This document shows positions 1-8,981 of a DNA stretch of 64,000 nucleotides, in pieces (the stretch's first letter is position 1; every line of letters begins with the position of its first letter). The notes under the pieces were generated by a model that saw nothing but the letters and a program-made list of their open reading frames with translations, was not told the DNA's origin and searched no databases. Position numbers and translations under genes: made by a program. Source of the stretch: Lachnospiraceae bacterium (GTDB lineage: Bacteria > Bacillota > Clostridia > Lachnospirales > Lachnospiraceae); the NCBI GenBank assembly GCA_017620255.1, contig JAFZQU010000028.1, positions 62,001-126,000 on the forward strand, in the 5' to 3' direction.

Positions 1-1
1 G

Positions 2-403
2 GATCAGGTGGAACTGGCCGGGCATGCGATGGAAGATATCGATGCCGATTTCGTGCACAAGATCAAAAAAGGAGACCTTGTCGTGGCGGGCAAAAACTTC
101 GGCTGCGGATCTTCGAGGGAACATGCGCCGCTGGTACTCAAAGTATCCGGCGTCAGCTGTGTGATCGCAGAGACGTTTGCCAGGATCTTTTACAGAAATG
201 CGATCAATATCGGCTTACCGATCATTGAGTGCAAGGAAGCCGCACAGGCGATCGCTGACGGCGATCAGGTCGAGGTTGATTTTGATTCGGGTAAGATCAT
301 CGATAAAACCAGCGGTCAGACGTTCACGGGCCAGCCGTTCCCCGAATTCATGCAGAAGATCATCCTGAATGGCGGACTGATCAATTATATCAATCAACGA
401 TGA
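2..403 (+). CDS. leuD: 3-isopropylmalate dehydratase small subunit (5' end outside window)
   Basis: This is the C-terminal part of the small (swivel-domain) subunit of isopropylmalate isomerase. With LeuC it interconverts 2- and 3-isopropylmalate in leucine synthesis. The reading frame is open from the first base, so the true start lies upstream; about 134 of the usual ~160 residues are present. The family signature [12 protein letters not shown] is seen near residue 30, followed by the [20 protein letters not shown] stretch typical of LeuD. The stop overlaps the next start as ATGA, which suggests translational coupling. Family identity is clear; the partner leuC would be expected just upstream. 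Confidence 0.95.
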   Translation, partial: DQVELAGHAMEDIDADFVHKIKKGDLVVAGKNFGCGSSREHAPLVLKVSGVSCVIAETFARIFYRNAINIGLPIIECKEAAQAIADGDQVEVDFDSGKIIDKTSGQTFTGQPFPEFMQKIILNGGLINYINQR

Positions 404-765
404 AGAAAACCGATCTGATCATCTTTTTTTCCGCACTTGCGCTGTTCGGTACACTCTGGCTGATCCTGTCACTCAGGCATACAGCCGGCAGTGAAGTCGT
501 TGTATCGGTGGATGGTGTGGAAACAGCCGTTTATCCTTTGGATACGGATCTGACAGTTGAGATAAACGGATATGACGGTGGCAGCAATACGCTTGTGATA
601 AGCGATCATCAGGCAAAGATCACGTGGGCGGACTGCCCGGACCACTCCTGTGTGCATCAGAAAGCGGTCAGTGCGGATACGGAAACGATCGTCTGTCTGC
701 CGCATCGTGTGGTAGTTACCGTCAGGTCGGGTGAGGAAAATGGAATCGATGCACTCACAAGGTAG
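400..765 (+). CDS. NusG domain II-containing protein, membrane anchored
   Basis: A 121-residue protein with one N-terminal membrane segment (about residues 5-25) and an extracytoplasmic NusG domain II. The visible signature is WADCPDHSC followed by VCLPHRVVV; the cysteines are characteristic of this stand-alone family in Firmicutes. The role is not established. It overlaps leuD by ATGA and its end overlaps the next gene, a Gx transporter. These two families are commonly paired in Clostridia, so a joint function in envelope redox or quinone-related metabolism is possible, but that is inference. Confidence 0.85.
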   Translation: MKKTDLIIFFSALALFGTLWLILSLRHTAGSEVVVSVDGVETAVYPLDTDLTVEINGYDGGSNTLVISDHQAKITWADCPDHSCVHQKAVSADTETIVCLPHRVVVTVRSGEENGIDALTR

Positions 766-1312
766 AAGAGGCGTCAGACATCTGGCACTGCTTGCGATGT
801 TTAGCGCACTTGCGATGATCCTAAGTTATGTTGAGATCCTGTTGCCGTTTTCTTTCGGTATTCCGGGCGTCAAACTGGGGATCCCGAATCTGATCACGCT
901 GCTGATCCTCTATCTTGAAAAGGGAACAGGGAAAAACGCGGCACTTGTCAGACTCACGGATGCAGGGATCGTGCTTCTCATCCGGATCGTAGTGACCGGA
1001 CTTCTGTTTACAAATGTGTATGCGATCCTGTACAGTCTTGCAGGCGGTCTGCTCAGTCTGGTCTGCATGTTTCTGATCTCGTTAAGTGACCGCATCGGCA
1101 TACCCGGATGCAGTGTGCTTGGAGGGATCACGCACAATCTGGGACAGCTTACAGTTGCAATGTTTGTAGTCAGTCAGCTGAAGATCTGGTACTATTTTCC
1201 GATCCTGCTGTTTTTCGGGACACTGACCGGGTTTGCACTCGGTATTCTTGCATATATGATCATAAGCAGAAGGGGAGTGAGGGATTACTATGATCGCTTT
1301 TTTGAAGGGTGA
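740..1312 (+). CDS. Gx transporter family protein (ECF S-component-like membrane protein)
   Basis: A hydrophobic protein of about 190 residues with five or six predicted membrane segments. The stretch around GIPGVKLGIPNLITL is typical of the Gx transporter family, older annotated as heptaprenyl diphosphate synthase component I. The fold resembles ECF S-components; the substrate is unknown. The ATG at 740 is preferred because GTGAGG lies just upstream; a GTG at 731 and an ATG at 749 are also possible. It overlaps the preceding NusG-II gene by 26 bases and ruvA by 23 bases, so the group is probably co-transcribed. Confidence 0.8.
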   Translation: MESMHSQGRRGVRHLALLAMFSALAMILSYVEILLPFSFGIPGVKLGIPNLITLLILYLEKGTGKNAALVRLTDAGIVLLIRIVVTGLLFTNVYAILYSLAGGLLSLVCMFLISLSDRIGIPGCSVLGGITHNLGQLTVAMFVVSQLKIWYYFPILLFFGTLTGFALGILAYMIISRRGVRDYYDRFFEG

Positions 1313-1892
1313 AGTCGCGGCGATCCAGGAAGGATCGATCGTTCTTGCGGTCGGCGGCGTCGGCTATAACATCAATATGCCGCAGACTTCGATCGACATG
1401 ATCCGCGGCCTGTCACAGGAATGTAAAGTTTACACATATCTGAGCGTCCGGGAAGACGCCATGCAGCTCTACGGATTTCTGACAAAGGATGATCTGGATC
1501 TGTTCAAGCAGCTGATCCAGGTAAACGGAGTCGGGCCGAAAGTAGCCCTTTCCGTTTTATCCGCCATCAAAGCGGACGATCTGAGGTTCGCGATATTGTC
1601 AGGAGACGCCAAAACGATCTCAAAATGTCCGGGTGTCGGTACCAAGACAGCCCAACGTATCATTCTGGATCTGAAAGACAAGATCAATCTGCAGGAAGCA
1701 TTCGAGCAGAAACTTTCACATGCAGCCGGAAACGATGACTATATCACAGGTGTCAGGCAGGAAGCCATGGAAGCACTCTGTGCCCTTGGCTATTCCGCAA
1801 CGGATGCCATGCGCGCCTGCCGCAGTGTTGACGTTTCGGACACGGATGATGTGGAAACGGTATTGAAGGAAGCATTGAAGCATTTGATCTGA
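1290..1892 (+). CDS. ruvA: Holliday junction branch migration protein RuvA
   Basis: RuvA binds the four-way DNA junction as a tetramer and loads the RuvB motor. The 200 residues match the usual length. The N-terminal OB fold starts MIAFLKGEV, and the helix-hairpin-helix region shows VNGVGPKVALSVLS and CPGVGTKTAQRII. The C-terminal domain III that contacts RuvB follows a linker near residue 145. The start lies inside the end of the upstream membrane-protein gene and is preceded by GGGGAGTGAGGG. ruvB follows 40 bases downstream. No ruvC is present; RecU, encoded further along, is the expected resolvase. Confidence 0.97.
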   Translation: MIAFLKGEVAAIQEGSIVLAVGGVGYNINMPQTSIDMIRGLSQECKVYTYLSVREDAMQLYGFLTKDDLDLFKQLIQVNGVGPKVALSVLSAIKADDLRFAILSGDAKTISKCPGVGTKTAQRIILDLKDKINLQEAFEQKLSHAAGNDDYITGVRQEAMEALCALGYSATDAMRACRSVDVSDTDDVETVLKEALKHLI

Positions 1893-1932
1893 TCAGTTAA
1901 AATCATAATATACAGTGTATTTTGGAGGCTAA

Positions 1933-2940
1933 ATGGCATCACGTACGATCGAGACAAGTTTTACGGAAGAAGACGTTCAGATTGAGGGAAGCCTGCGCCC
2001 GCAGTATCTGAAAGATTATATCGGACAGAAGAAAGTCAAAGAGACTTTATCTGTTTATATCGAAGCGGCAAAGCAGCGGCATGATCCGCTTGACCATGTG
2101 CTCTTTTACGGCCCGCCCGGACTCGGCAAGACAACGCTTGCCGGGATCATCGCCAATGAAATGGGGGTTCACATCAAGACGACCTCCGGACCTGCGATCG
2201 AAAAGCCCGGAGATATGGCTGCGATCCTGAACAATCTGGCGGAAGGCGATATCCTCTTTGTGGATGAGATCCACAGGCTGAACAGGCAGGTGGAAGAAGT
2301 ACTGTATCCCGCGATGGAAGATTATGCGATCGATATCATGATCGGCAAAGGGGCAAGTGCCAGATCGATCCGTCTGGATCTGCCGAAATTCACGCTTGTC
2401 GGTGCTACGACCAGGGCAGGTCTTTTAACGGCACCGCTCAGGGACCGTTTCGGCGTGATCAACCGGCTGGAATTCTATACCACGGAAGAACTGACGACGA
2501 TCATTTTACATTCCGCTAAGATCCTGCAGGTGAAGATCGACAGTAAGGGTGCGGCTGAACTTGCAAAGAGGAGCCGCGGTACACCGAGACTTGCCAACAG
2601 ACTGCTGAAGCGTGTGCGTGATTTTGCCCAGATCGCTTATGACGGGGATATCACCTATGAGGTTGCCAGATCGGCCCTTGACAAGATGGATGTCGACCGG
2701 ATGGGCCTGGATCATGTGGACAGAAATCTGTTACTTACGATGATCCATAAATTTGACGGCGGTCCGGTGGGACTGGATACCATCGCGGCGGCGATCGGGG
2801 AAGATGCCGGTACGATCGAGGATGTCTATGAACCGTATCTGATCCAGAACGGGTTTTTAAACCGTACACCGCGCGGCAGAGTGGCAACAAAGAGTGCATA
2901 TGCACATTTCGGGATCCCTTTTCCCGAGAGCGGTACATGA
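1933..2940 (+). CDS. ruvB: Holliday junction branch migration ATPase RuvB
   Basis: RuvB is the AAA+ ring motor that pumps DNA through the RuvA-bound junction. Its 335 residues match the family length. Walker A (GPPGLGKTT) lies near residue 60, Walker B (VDEIHR) near 112, and sensor 1 (GATTRAG) near 157. A C-terminal winged helix includes the [12 protein letters not shown] region that reads into DNA binding. A clear TTGGAGG ribosome site precedes the ATG. It directly follows ruvA and belongs to the same unit. Confidence 0.98.
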   Translation: MASRTIETSFTEEDVQIEGSLRPQYLKDYIGQKKVKETLSVYIEAAKQRHDPLDHVLFYGPPGLGKTTLAGIIANEMGVHIKTTSGPAIEKPGDMAAILNNLAEGDILFVDEIHRLNRQVEEVLYPAMEDYAIDIMIGKGASARSIRLDLPKFTLVGATTRAGLLTAPLRDRFGVINRLEFYTTEELTTIILHSAKILQVKIDSKGAAELAKRSRGTPRLANRLLKRVRDFAQIAYDGDITYEVARSALDKMDVDRMGLDHVDRNLLLTMIHKFDGGPVGLDTIAAAIGEDAGTIEDVYEPYLIQNGFLNRTPRGRVATKSAYAHFGIPFPESGT

Positions 2941-2952
2941 CCATGATGTGGC

Positions 2953-2980
2953 TTGTTTTTCTGTTAGATTCTGCTATAAT
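2953..2980 (+). promoter_or_regulatory. Probable sigma-A promoter for zapA
   Basis: TTGTTT and a perfect TATAAT are separated by 16 bases, 40 bases before the zapA start. The region lies between the ruvB stop and zapA, so zapA may be transcribed separately from ruvAB. Confidence 0.6.
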
Positions 2981-3019
2981 TTATAGATGTAAGTTTTATG
3001 GCACTTTGGGGGAAGGATT

Positions 3020-3385
3020 ATGGCAACGAAAAATGATGCCGAAGTGATCATCGGCGGGAAAGTGATCACACTCAGCGGATATGAGAGTGAAGAATATCTG
3101 CAAAAAGTTGCTTCCTACATCAATAACAAGATCTTTGAATACAATAAAGTCGAATCATTTCGCAGACAGCCGCTGGATATGCAGGGCATCCTGCTTCAGC
3201 TGAATGTGGCAGATGATTATTTCAAAGCCAAAAAGCAGATCGAAACGCTGCAGGAGGAACTGGAGGCGAAGGACAGGGAATTGTATGATCTCAAACATGA
3301 ACTGATCGCCTCACAGATCAAACTGGAGAGCAAAGAGAAAATGATTCGGGAATATCAGAACGACATGACCGAAAGAAAAAGATAG
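3020..3385 (+). CDS. zapA: Cell division protein ZapA
   Basis: A 121-residue ZapA-family protein. ZapA binds and bundles FtsZ filaments at the division site. The N-terminal domain shows VIIGGKVITLSGYESEEYL, followed by helix QKVASYINNKI, as in Gram-positive ZapA. The second half is a long charged coiled coil (about residues 65-115) that mediates dimerisation. GGGGAAGG precedes the ATG. A strong hairpin follows the stop, so it is probably a short or single-gene unit with its own promoter. Confidence 0.88.
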   Translation: MATKNDAEVIIGGKVITLSGYESEEYLQKVASYINNKIFEYNKVESFRRQPLDMQGILLQLNVADDYFKAKKQIETLQEELEAKDRELYDLKHELIASQIKLESKEKMIREYQNDMTERKR

Positions 3386-3389
3386 AACG

Positions 3390-3420
3390 GATCGAGTAGG
3401 AACCCTACTCGATCTTCTTA
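3390..3420 (+). terminator. Probable intrinsic terminator after zapA
   Basis: A perfect 11-base inverted repeat, GATCGAGTAGG and its complement, with a 3-base loop is followed by TTCTTATTAT. The T tract is interrupted, so termination may be partial. Confidence 0.65.
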
Positions 3421-3435
3421 TTATACGGGGTTTTT

Positions 3436-5583
3436 ATGAATGGTACGGAACTTCTGGCACCTGCCGGCGATTATGAATGTTTTCTGGCAGCGGTGAACGC
3501 AGGCGCCGATGCAGTGTATCTTGGCGGAAACTATTCCGCGAGAGCCTATGCGAAAAACTTCACAGACGAAGAGATCTTAAGAGCCATCGACCATGCGCAT
3601 CTGTACGGGCGTAAGGTCTATATGACGTTAAATATCCTGCTGAAGGATAAGGAGATCGGCGGGATCACATCTTATCTGCGCCCGTTCTATCTGGCAGGCC
3701 TTGACGGCGTGATCGTGCAGGACATCGGACTTTTCGGACTGCTTAGAAAAGCCATGCCGGACCTGCCCTTGCATGCAAGCACACAGATGGCCGTCACCGA
3801 TATCGCAGGTGTTGAACTTCTTTCCAAACTCGGTGCCAAACGCGTGGTGCTTGCGAGGGAACTGTCGCTTGATGAGATACAGAATATCCGTGAGAGATCG
3901 GATATGCCGCTTGAATGTTTCATACACGGGGCGCTCTGTTATTCCTATTCCGGAAAGTGCCTGATGTCCAGTATGCTGGGGGATCGGAGCGGCAACCGGG
4001 GCAGATGTGCGCAGCCCTGCCGTCTTCCTTATGACGGGGAATATCTGCTCAGCTGCAGGGATATCTGCACGCTCGAACTGCTGCCATCCCTCATAGAGGC
4101 GGGGATCGCTTCGTTTAAGATCGAGGGCAGAATGAAGAGCCCCGATTACGTAACGCTGGTGACTTCCGTCTACAGAAAACATATGGATCTGTACAAAGCA
4201 GATCCGGCCGGTTATACAGTAGACGGGGAAGACTTAAAACGCCTGCAGGAACTCTATGGCAGATGCGGACACAGCAGCGGTTATTATATTCAGCATAACG
4301 GCCGGAACATGATCACGGTCAAAAAGCCCGGGTATGAGAAGGGGGACGCTAAAGACAGACAAATGATGAACGGCCTGTTAAGGAACGATCCCACGCCACT
4401 TCCGGTCGATCTGTCGGCTACGTTTAGGCAGGGAGAAGCGGTCAGGGTCACTGCCGAATCGCATGATGTGAGCGTAACAGTCACGGGTCCTGTTGCAGAA
4501 CCTGCCAAGACCAGGGGACTCGGGATTGATGAGATCAAAAAGCAGTTCGGGAAAATGGGAGGTACACCGTTTTATTTAAGGGACTTAAAGATCGAGGGAA
4601 AAGATCCCGTCTTTTTGCCGGTCTCTTCGTTAAATGCCATGCGCCGGGAACTGACAGGTGTCTTATCGGAAAAGATCCTGCAGGGTTTTCGAAGAGAGGA
4701 AGCAGGGATCTTCGCAGTGCCAAAGGATGATCGTGAGCCGGATCCGGAAGTGCCGTATACACATCCTGACCTTCATGTGCAGGTCACGAACCTTGCGCAG
4801 GCAAAGGCCGCATTTGCGTCCGATGAAGTGGGGATCCTGTCCGTACCGTATGACCTGTTTTTGCAAAATGAAAAAGAGATCCGGGAGATTCATCTGAAAC
4901 GGAAAGGATCGGGTCATCCGCTGCTTCTGTATCTGCAGTTATCCTGTATCTGCAGGAACAACTATTTTGAAACCGGCGAGCGGATCGCGGGTCTGATCGC
5001 TGATCCTGTATTTGACGGGATCCTGATCGATAATTATGAAAGCCTGCAGTATCTCAGGGAAAACGGGTATGACAGGGAGATCCTTGCGGACCTGCATCTG
5101 TATGCCCTGAACGCTTATGCACATTCCGTCCTTTCGGAATACGGGGTCACCCGCTTTACGGTTCCTGTGGAACTGAACAGGGCGGAACTGTCTGCGAGAG
5201 GAATGACGGGAGAGGATCTGATCGTTTACGGCAGGCTGCCGCTCATGGTCAGCGCGCAGTGTATAAAGAAAACAAAAGATAAATGCACCAAACGGTATGA
5301 AACAGTAAGTATAGGCGACAGGTATCATGTGGATTTCCCGGTGCTCTGTAAATGCAGCGACTGCTATAATGTGATCTGTAACAGCGTTCCGGTTTCGCTG
5401 CATGATGAGACGGCACTGATGAGGAAGATCAAACCCGCCTCGCTCCGCCTGCTCTTTACAACGGAAACAGGAGAGGACACAGCGGAGCGCATCCGATACT
5501 ATGCAGCCCTCATAAAGGGTTTGGATCTTGATAAACCCGACTATCCGTATACGAAAGGACATCTGTCGCGCGGTGTGCAATAG
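3436..5583 (+). CDS. U32 family peptidase with C-terminal DUF3656 region
   Basis: A 715-residue protein of the U32 family. Long members like this resemble E. coli RlhA (YdcP), needed for 23S rRNA C2501 hydroxylation, so an RNA-modification role is as likely as peptidase activity. The first half is a TIM-like barrel starting ELLAPAGDYECFLAAVNAGADAVYLGG; the U32 signature ECFIHGALCYSYSGKC lies near residues 160-175. Further cysteines (GRCAQPCR, and the C-terminal CKCSDCYNVIC) could bind a cofactor. The ribosome site before the ATG is weak (ACGGGG). Identity is firm at family level; the exact substrate is unknown. Confidence 0.85.
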   Translation: MNGTELLAPAGDYECFLAAVNAGADAVYLGGNYSARAYAKNFTDEEILRAIDHAHLYGRKVYMTLNILLKDKEIGGITSYLRPFYLAGLDGVIVQDIGLFGLLRKAMPDLPLHASTQMAVTDIAGVELLSKLGAKRVVLARELSLDEIQNIRERSDMPLECFIHGALCYSYSGKCLMSSMLGDRSGNRGRCAQPCRLPYDGEYLLSCRDICTLELLPSLIEAGIASFKIEGRMKSPDYVTLVTSVYRKHMDLYKADPAGYTVDGEDLKRLQELYGRCGHSSGYYIQHNGRNMITVKKPGYEKGDAKDRQMMNGLLRNDPTPLPVDLSATFRQGEAVRVTAESHDVSVTVTGPVAEPAKTRGLGIDEIKKQFGKMGGTPFYLRDLKIEGKDPVFLPVSSLNAMRRELTGVLSEKILQGFRREEAGIFAVPKDDREPDPEVPYTHPDLHVQVTNLAQAKAAFASDEVGILSVPYDLFLQNEKEIREIHLKRKGSGHPLLLYLQLSCICRNNYFETGERIAGLIADPVFDGILIDNYESLQYLRENGYDREILADLHLYALNAYAHSVLSEYGVTRFTVPVELNRAELSARGMTGEDLIVYGRLPLMVSAQCIKKTKDKCTKRYETVSIGDRYHVDFPVLCKCSDCYNVICNSVPVSLHDETALMRKIKPASLRLLFTTETGEDTAERIRYYAALIKGLDLDKPDYPYTKGHLSRGVQ

Positions 5584-5600
5584 CGCTTCAAAGGACGAAC

Positions 5601-6920
5601 ATGGAAACGATCATCATCGCTTTATCCAAATATCTGATCATCCTGTTCATGCTGGCCTATACTTTTGAATGTTTCAGCGTATTCCGCCACAAACATGAGG
5701 AAGGCCGCAAACGGATCTATATCCGTCAGAACATCTGGATGTTTTTTATGCAGAGCGTTGCGTATCTTGCCCTGCTTCTGACAGAACGCGATCTGTCGAT
5801 CCTTCTGTTTTATTTCCTGCAGCTTTTGATCATGGTCGCGGTGATCGTGCTGTATCATATCCTGTATCCGCGTGCGAACCGCCTGATCTTAAATAACATG
5901 TGCATGCTGCTCTCGGTCGGCTTCATCATACTGACGCGTCTTTCAAGAGAGAGGGCGCTCAGGCAGTTTTCCATCTGTGCGTTCACACTGGCACTCTGCA
6001 TGTTTGTTCCTTATTTCTTTCGCAGATTCCGCTATTTTGACAAAATGGCATGGGTATTTGCGGGCTTTGGGATCGCATCACTGTCACTTGTACTCGTCTT
6101 TTCCCGTGTGATCAACGGATCCAAACTGAACATCTCACTTTTCGGGATCACCTTTCAGCCTTCTGAATTCATCAAGATCACATTTGCGTTTGCCATCGCG
6201 GGACTTTTGTATTCTGCCGTTAGCTTAAAGCAGGTCCTGATCTCAGGCTGTGTGGCGGGACTGCATGTTTTGATCCTCGTCCTTTCCAAGGACCTGGGCT
6301 CGGCGGTCCTTTACTTTGTGGCTTATTTTGCCATCCTGTATGTGGCAACGAGAAAACTGTATTATTATCTGCTTGGTTTCGCAGGAGGATTCGTAGCTTC
6401 CGTTGCCGGTTATTTCCTGTTTTCGCATGTCAGGACCCGCGTGACCGCATGGAGAGATCCGATCGCCACGATCGAAACGGCAGGATATCAGGTTTCGCAG
6501 TCCCTGTTTGCGATCGGTACGGGAAGCTGGTTTGGAACGGGGCTTTCACAGGGACTGCCGCGTTCGATCCCGGTTGTGGAAGCGGACTTTATCTTTGCGG
6601 CGATCTGCGAGGAACTGGGTGTGATCTTCGGTCTTTGCCTGATCCTGATCTGTGCCAGCTGCTTTGTCATGTTCATGAACGTTGCCATGCGCTTTCACGA
6701 TCCGTTTTATAAACTGCTGGCCGTCGGCCTGAGTACGATGTATGCCTTTCAGGTGTTTTTAACGATCGGGGGTGTCACGAAACTCATTCCCTTAACGGGC
6801 GTGACACTGCCGCTCATCAGTTACGGCGGCAGTTCCGTCATGGTGTCCCTGATCCTGTTTTCCCTGATCCAGGGGATGTATATATCCTACCGTGATGAAA
6901 ATCACACGCATCCTGCCTGA
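5601..6920 (+). CDS. SEDS family peptidoglycan glycosyltransferase (FtsW/RodA/SpoVE)
   Basis: A 439-residue polytopic membrane protein with an N-terminal extension of about four helices before the SEDS core. Core motifs include FGITFQPSEFIKI, SKDLGSAVLYF, and the C-terminal ITFGGVTKLIPLTGVTLP-like region ending PLISYGGSS. SEDS proteins polymerise lipid II with a partner class B PBP. The next gene, 11 bases on, is such a PBP, so the pair is presumably a dedicated synthase. It is one of two SEDS genes in this window; the other sits with minC. The specific role (division, elongation or spore) cannot be told from sequence. Confidence 0.9.
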   Translation: METIIIALSKYLIILFMLAYTFECFSVFRHKHEEGRKRIYIRQNIWMFFMQSVAYLALLLTERDLSILLFYFLQLLIMVAVIVLYHILYPRANRLILNNMCMLLSVGFIILTRLSRERALRQFSICAFTLALCMFVPYFFRRFRYFDKMAWVFAGFGIASLSLVLVFSRVINGSKLNISLFGITFQPSEFIKITFAFAIAGLLYSAVSLKQVLISGCVAGLHVLILVLSKDLGSAVLYFVAYFAILYVATRKLYYYLLGFAGGFVASVAGYFLFSHVRTRVTAWRDPIATIETAGYQVSQSLFAIGTGSWFGTGLSQGLPRSIPVVEADFIFAAICEELGVIFGLCLILICASCFVMFMNVAMRFHDPFYKLLAVGLSTMYAFQVFLTIGGVTKLIPLTGVTLPLISYGGSSVMVSLILFSLIQGMYISYRDENHTHPA

Positions 6921-6931
6921 TCGAGGTGCTT

Positions 6932-8389
6932 ATGCTGAAACTGTTTCATAGAGAAAAAAACAAAAGAGAGCGCATGCCGCAGGGAAACCGTGAGATCTTA
7001 GTGATCACCTATGTATTTATCGCGGCCTTTCTGTCCCTGATCTTTTACCTGCTCTATTTTACGCAGTTTGTAGGGCACGATCTGATCAACAATCCCTATA
7101 ACAAGCGGCAGGATCTGTACGCAAAACGTGTGACCCGCGGGGATATCTTAAGCCGTGACGGTGAGATCCTTGCGACAACGCTTACCGATGAGAACGGTAT
7201 GGAAGTGAGAACCTATCCGTACGGAAATCTGTTCGCGCATGCGGTCGGCTTTTCCACACATGGCAGGACCGGCGTGGAATCTTTCGAGAATTTCAATCTG
7301 TTGACGAGTGACGTTTATATCGGGGAACGGATCGCAAATGATTTTGCCGGAGAGAAGAGTCCGGGCAACAAGGTGGTCACGACCTTTGACCTGTATATGC
7401 AGCAGGTCGCGGATGTATCGCTGGGAGACAGGCGCGGTGCCGTTATCGCGACGGATGTGAAAACAGGAGAGATCCTCGTACTGTTATCAAAGCCTGATTT
7501 TGACCCGAATACCATTCGGCTCCGTTGGGATGAGATCAATGCGGATAGCGACAGATCCGCCCTGTTAAACCGTGTGAGCATGGGCCTGTATCCGCCGGGC
7601 TCCACTTTCAAGGTCGTAACGGCGCTTGCCTATATGAAAGAGCATGCGGATACGGATGATTATTCGTTTGACTGCAACGGATCTTTCACCTATCAGGGAA
7701 ACCGGATCAACTGTTTCCACGGCCAGCATCACGGAACGGTTGATTTTCATACATCTTTTGCAAAATCATGCAATTCAAGCTTTGCCAATATAGCGACGAC
7801 ACTGAATAAACGGTCGTTTACAACGGTCTGCAACGATCTTTTGTTCAACAACAGGCTGCCCTGTCCCTATTCCTATAAACAAAGCGTTGTGACGATGAAT
7901 GCGGGTTCCAATATTGCGGATGTGATGCAAACCGCGATCGGACAGGGTAAAACGCAGATCACACCTTTCCACATGAACCTGATCACGCAGGCGATCGCAA
8001 ACAACGGCGTGATGATGAGGCCCTACGCCGTATCGGGGATCTATACGGCCTATGACGATCCGGTAGAGGAAACGGGGCAGGAAGAATTCACCAGGCTCCT
8101 GCAGGTTAAATATGCGAAAAAAATGCAGGAAATGATGGAAGAAGTGGTCACGGAGGGGACCGGCAGCAAAGTCAGGGACACCTACGGTTACAAAGCAGCC
8201 GGAAAAACGGGCTCTGCCGAGTACTCGGCCGACAAGGGACGCAGCCATGCCTGGTTTACGGGGTTCGCGGGAGTGGATGAGCCTGAGATCGCGGTAACGG
8301 TCTTAGTGGAAGACGGCGGGTCCGGCGGGGAAGTAGCCGTACCGATCGCCAAGAATGTTTTTGACGCATATTTCGGGAGCAGGCAATAA
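6932..8389 (+). CDS. Class B penicillin-binding protein (transpeptidase), partner of the upstream SEDS protein
   Basis: A 485-residue PBP with one N-terminal membrane helix (about residues 25-45), a short pedestal region and a transpeptidase domain. Active-site motifs are all present: STFK (Ser near 224), SCN (near 279) and KTG (near 425). It resembles the compact PbpA-type PBPs found next to FtsW/RodA genes. The ATG at 6932 is preferred over the GTG at 6926 because GAGG sits five bases before it. It forms a pair with the SEDS gene and is much shorter than the 955-residue PBP further along. Confidence 0.9.
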   Translation: MLKLFHREKNKRERMPQGNREILVITYVFIAAFLSLIFYLLYFTQFVGHDLINNPYNKRQDLYAKRVTRGDILSRDGEILATTLTDENGMEVRTYPYGNLFAHAVGFSTHGRTGVESFENFNLLTSDVYIGERIANDFAGEKSPGNKVVTTFDLYMQQVADVSLGDRRGAVIATDVKTGEILVLLSKPDFDPNTIRLRWDEINADSDRSALLNRVSMGLYPPGSTFKVVTALAYMKEHADTDDYSFDCNGSFTYQGNRINCFHGQHHGTVDFHTSFAKSCNSSFANIATTLNKRSFTTVCNDLLFNNRLPCPYSYKQSVVTMNAGSNIADVMQTAIGQGKTQITPFHMNLITQAIANNGVMMRPYAVSGIYTAYDDPVEETGQEEFTRLLQVKYAKKMQEMMEEVVTEGTGSKVRDTYGYKAAGKTGSAEYSADKGRSHAWFTGFAGVDEPEIAVTVLVEDGGSGGEVAVPIAKNVFDAYFGSRQ

Positions 8390-8397
8390 CGGGAAGT

Positions 8398-8426
8398 TTG
8401 ACGCTTCTTGGAAATAATGCTATACT
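8398..8426 (+). promoter_or_regulatory. Strong sigma-A promoter for the Nudix-gerW operon
   Basis: TTGACG and TATACT are spaced by exactly 17 bases, about 50 bases before the Nudix start codon. The expected transcription start falls at the left edge of a perfect palindrome. Confidence 0.75.
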
Positions 8427-8434
8427 GATTGACA

Positions 8435-8452
8435 GTTATAGTCTACTATAAC
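8435..8452. promoter_or_regulatory. Perfect palindrome at the transcription start, operator candidate
   Basis: GTTATAGTCTACTATAAC is an 8-base perfect inverted repeat around a 2-base centre. It lies immediately downstream of the -10 box, where a bound dimeric repressor would block transcription. No cognate regulator gene is adjacent. Confidence 0.5.
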
Positions 8453-8474
8453 ACACCATACAGGAGGCATTGCA

Positions 8475-8960
8475 ATGATTGAGGCAACGAGCTGTGGCGG
8501 TGTGGTTATATTTCGGGGCAAGATCCTGCTGCTTTACAAGAATTTTCGTAATAAATACGAAGGCTGGGTATTGCCGAAGGGAACTGTAGAAGAAGGAGAG
8601 GAATTCGAAGACACCGCATTACGTGAGGTCTTGGAAGAGACCGGGGCCAGGGCATCCATCGTAAAATATGTCGGGAAAAGTCACTATTCCTTCAACGTTC
8701 CGGATGATATCGTGGAAAAAGAAGTTCACTGGTATCTGATGCGGGGCGAGAATTATTACAGTAAGCCACAACGTGAAGAATTTTTTGTGGATTCCGGATA
8801 TTATAAGTATCATGAAGCCTTTCATTTGCTGAAGTTTTCAAATGAACGGCAGATCCTGGAACGTGCATATTCGAAATATCAGGATATGAAGCGCGCCGGA
8901 CAATGGGAATACCACAATGAAGATCAGATGGGAAATGGGGCTGTCGGAAATTTGCGATAG
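8475..8960 (+). CDS. Nudix hydrolase
   Basis: A 161-residue Nudix protein. The Nudix box is visible from about residue 36: GTVEEGEEFEDTALREVLEETGA, the GX5EX7REUXEEXGU pattern with its metal-binding glutamates intact. The N-terminus (SCGGVVIFRGKILLLYKN) resembles MutT/Ap4A-hydrolase-like Nudix enzymes, but the substrate cannot be assigned. GGAGG lies 8 bases before the ATG. It heads a four-gene unit with an unknown protein, a DUF2953 protein and gerW, behind a strong promoter with an operator-like palindrome. Confidence 0.88.
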   Translation: MIEATSCGGVVIFRGKILLLYKNFRNKYEGWVLPKGTVEEGEEFEDTALREVLEETGARASIVKYVGKSHYSFNVPDDIVEKEVHWYLMRGENYYSKPQREEFFVDSGYYKYHEAFHLLKFSNERQILERAYSKYQDMKRAGQWEYHNEDQMGNGAVGNLR

Positions 8961-8981
8961 CCTTTTTCTTGGAAAAATCAT

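Noticed and set aside
8429-8452. Second promoter TTGACA...TATAAC within the Nudix leader
   Set aside because: The spacing is only 12 bases, too short for sigma-A; the match is explained by the palindrome.
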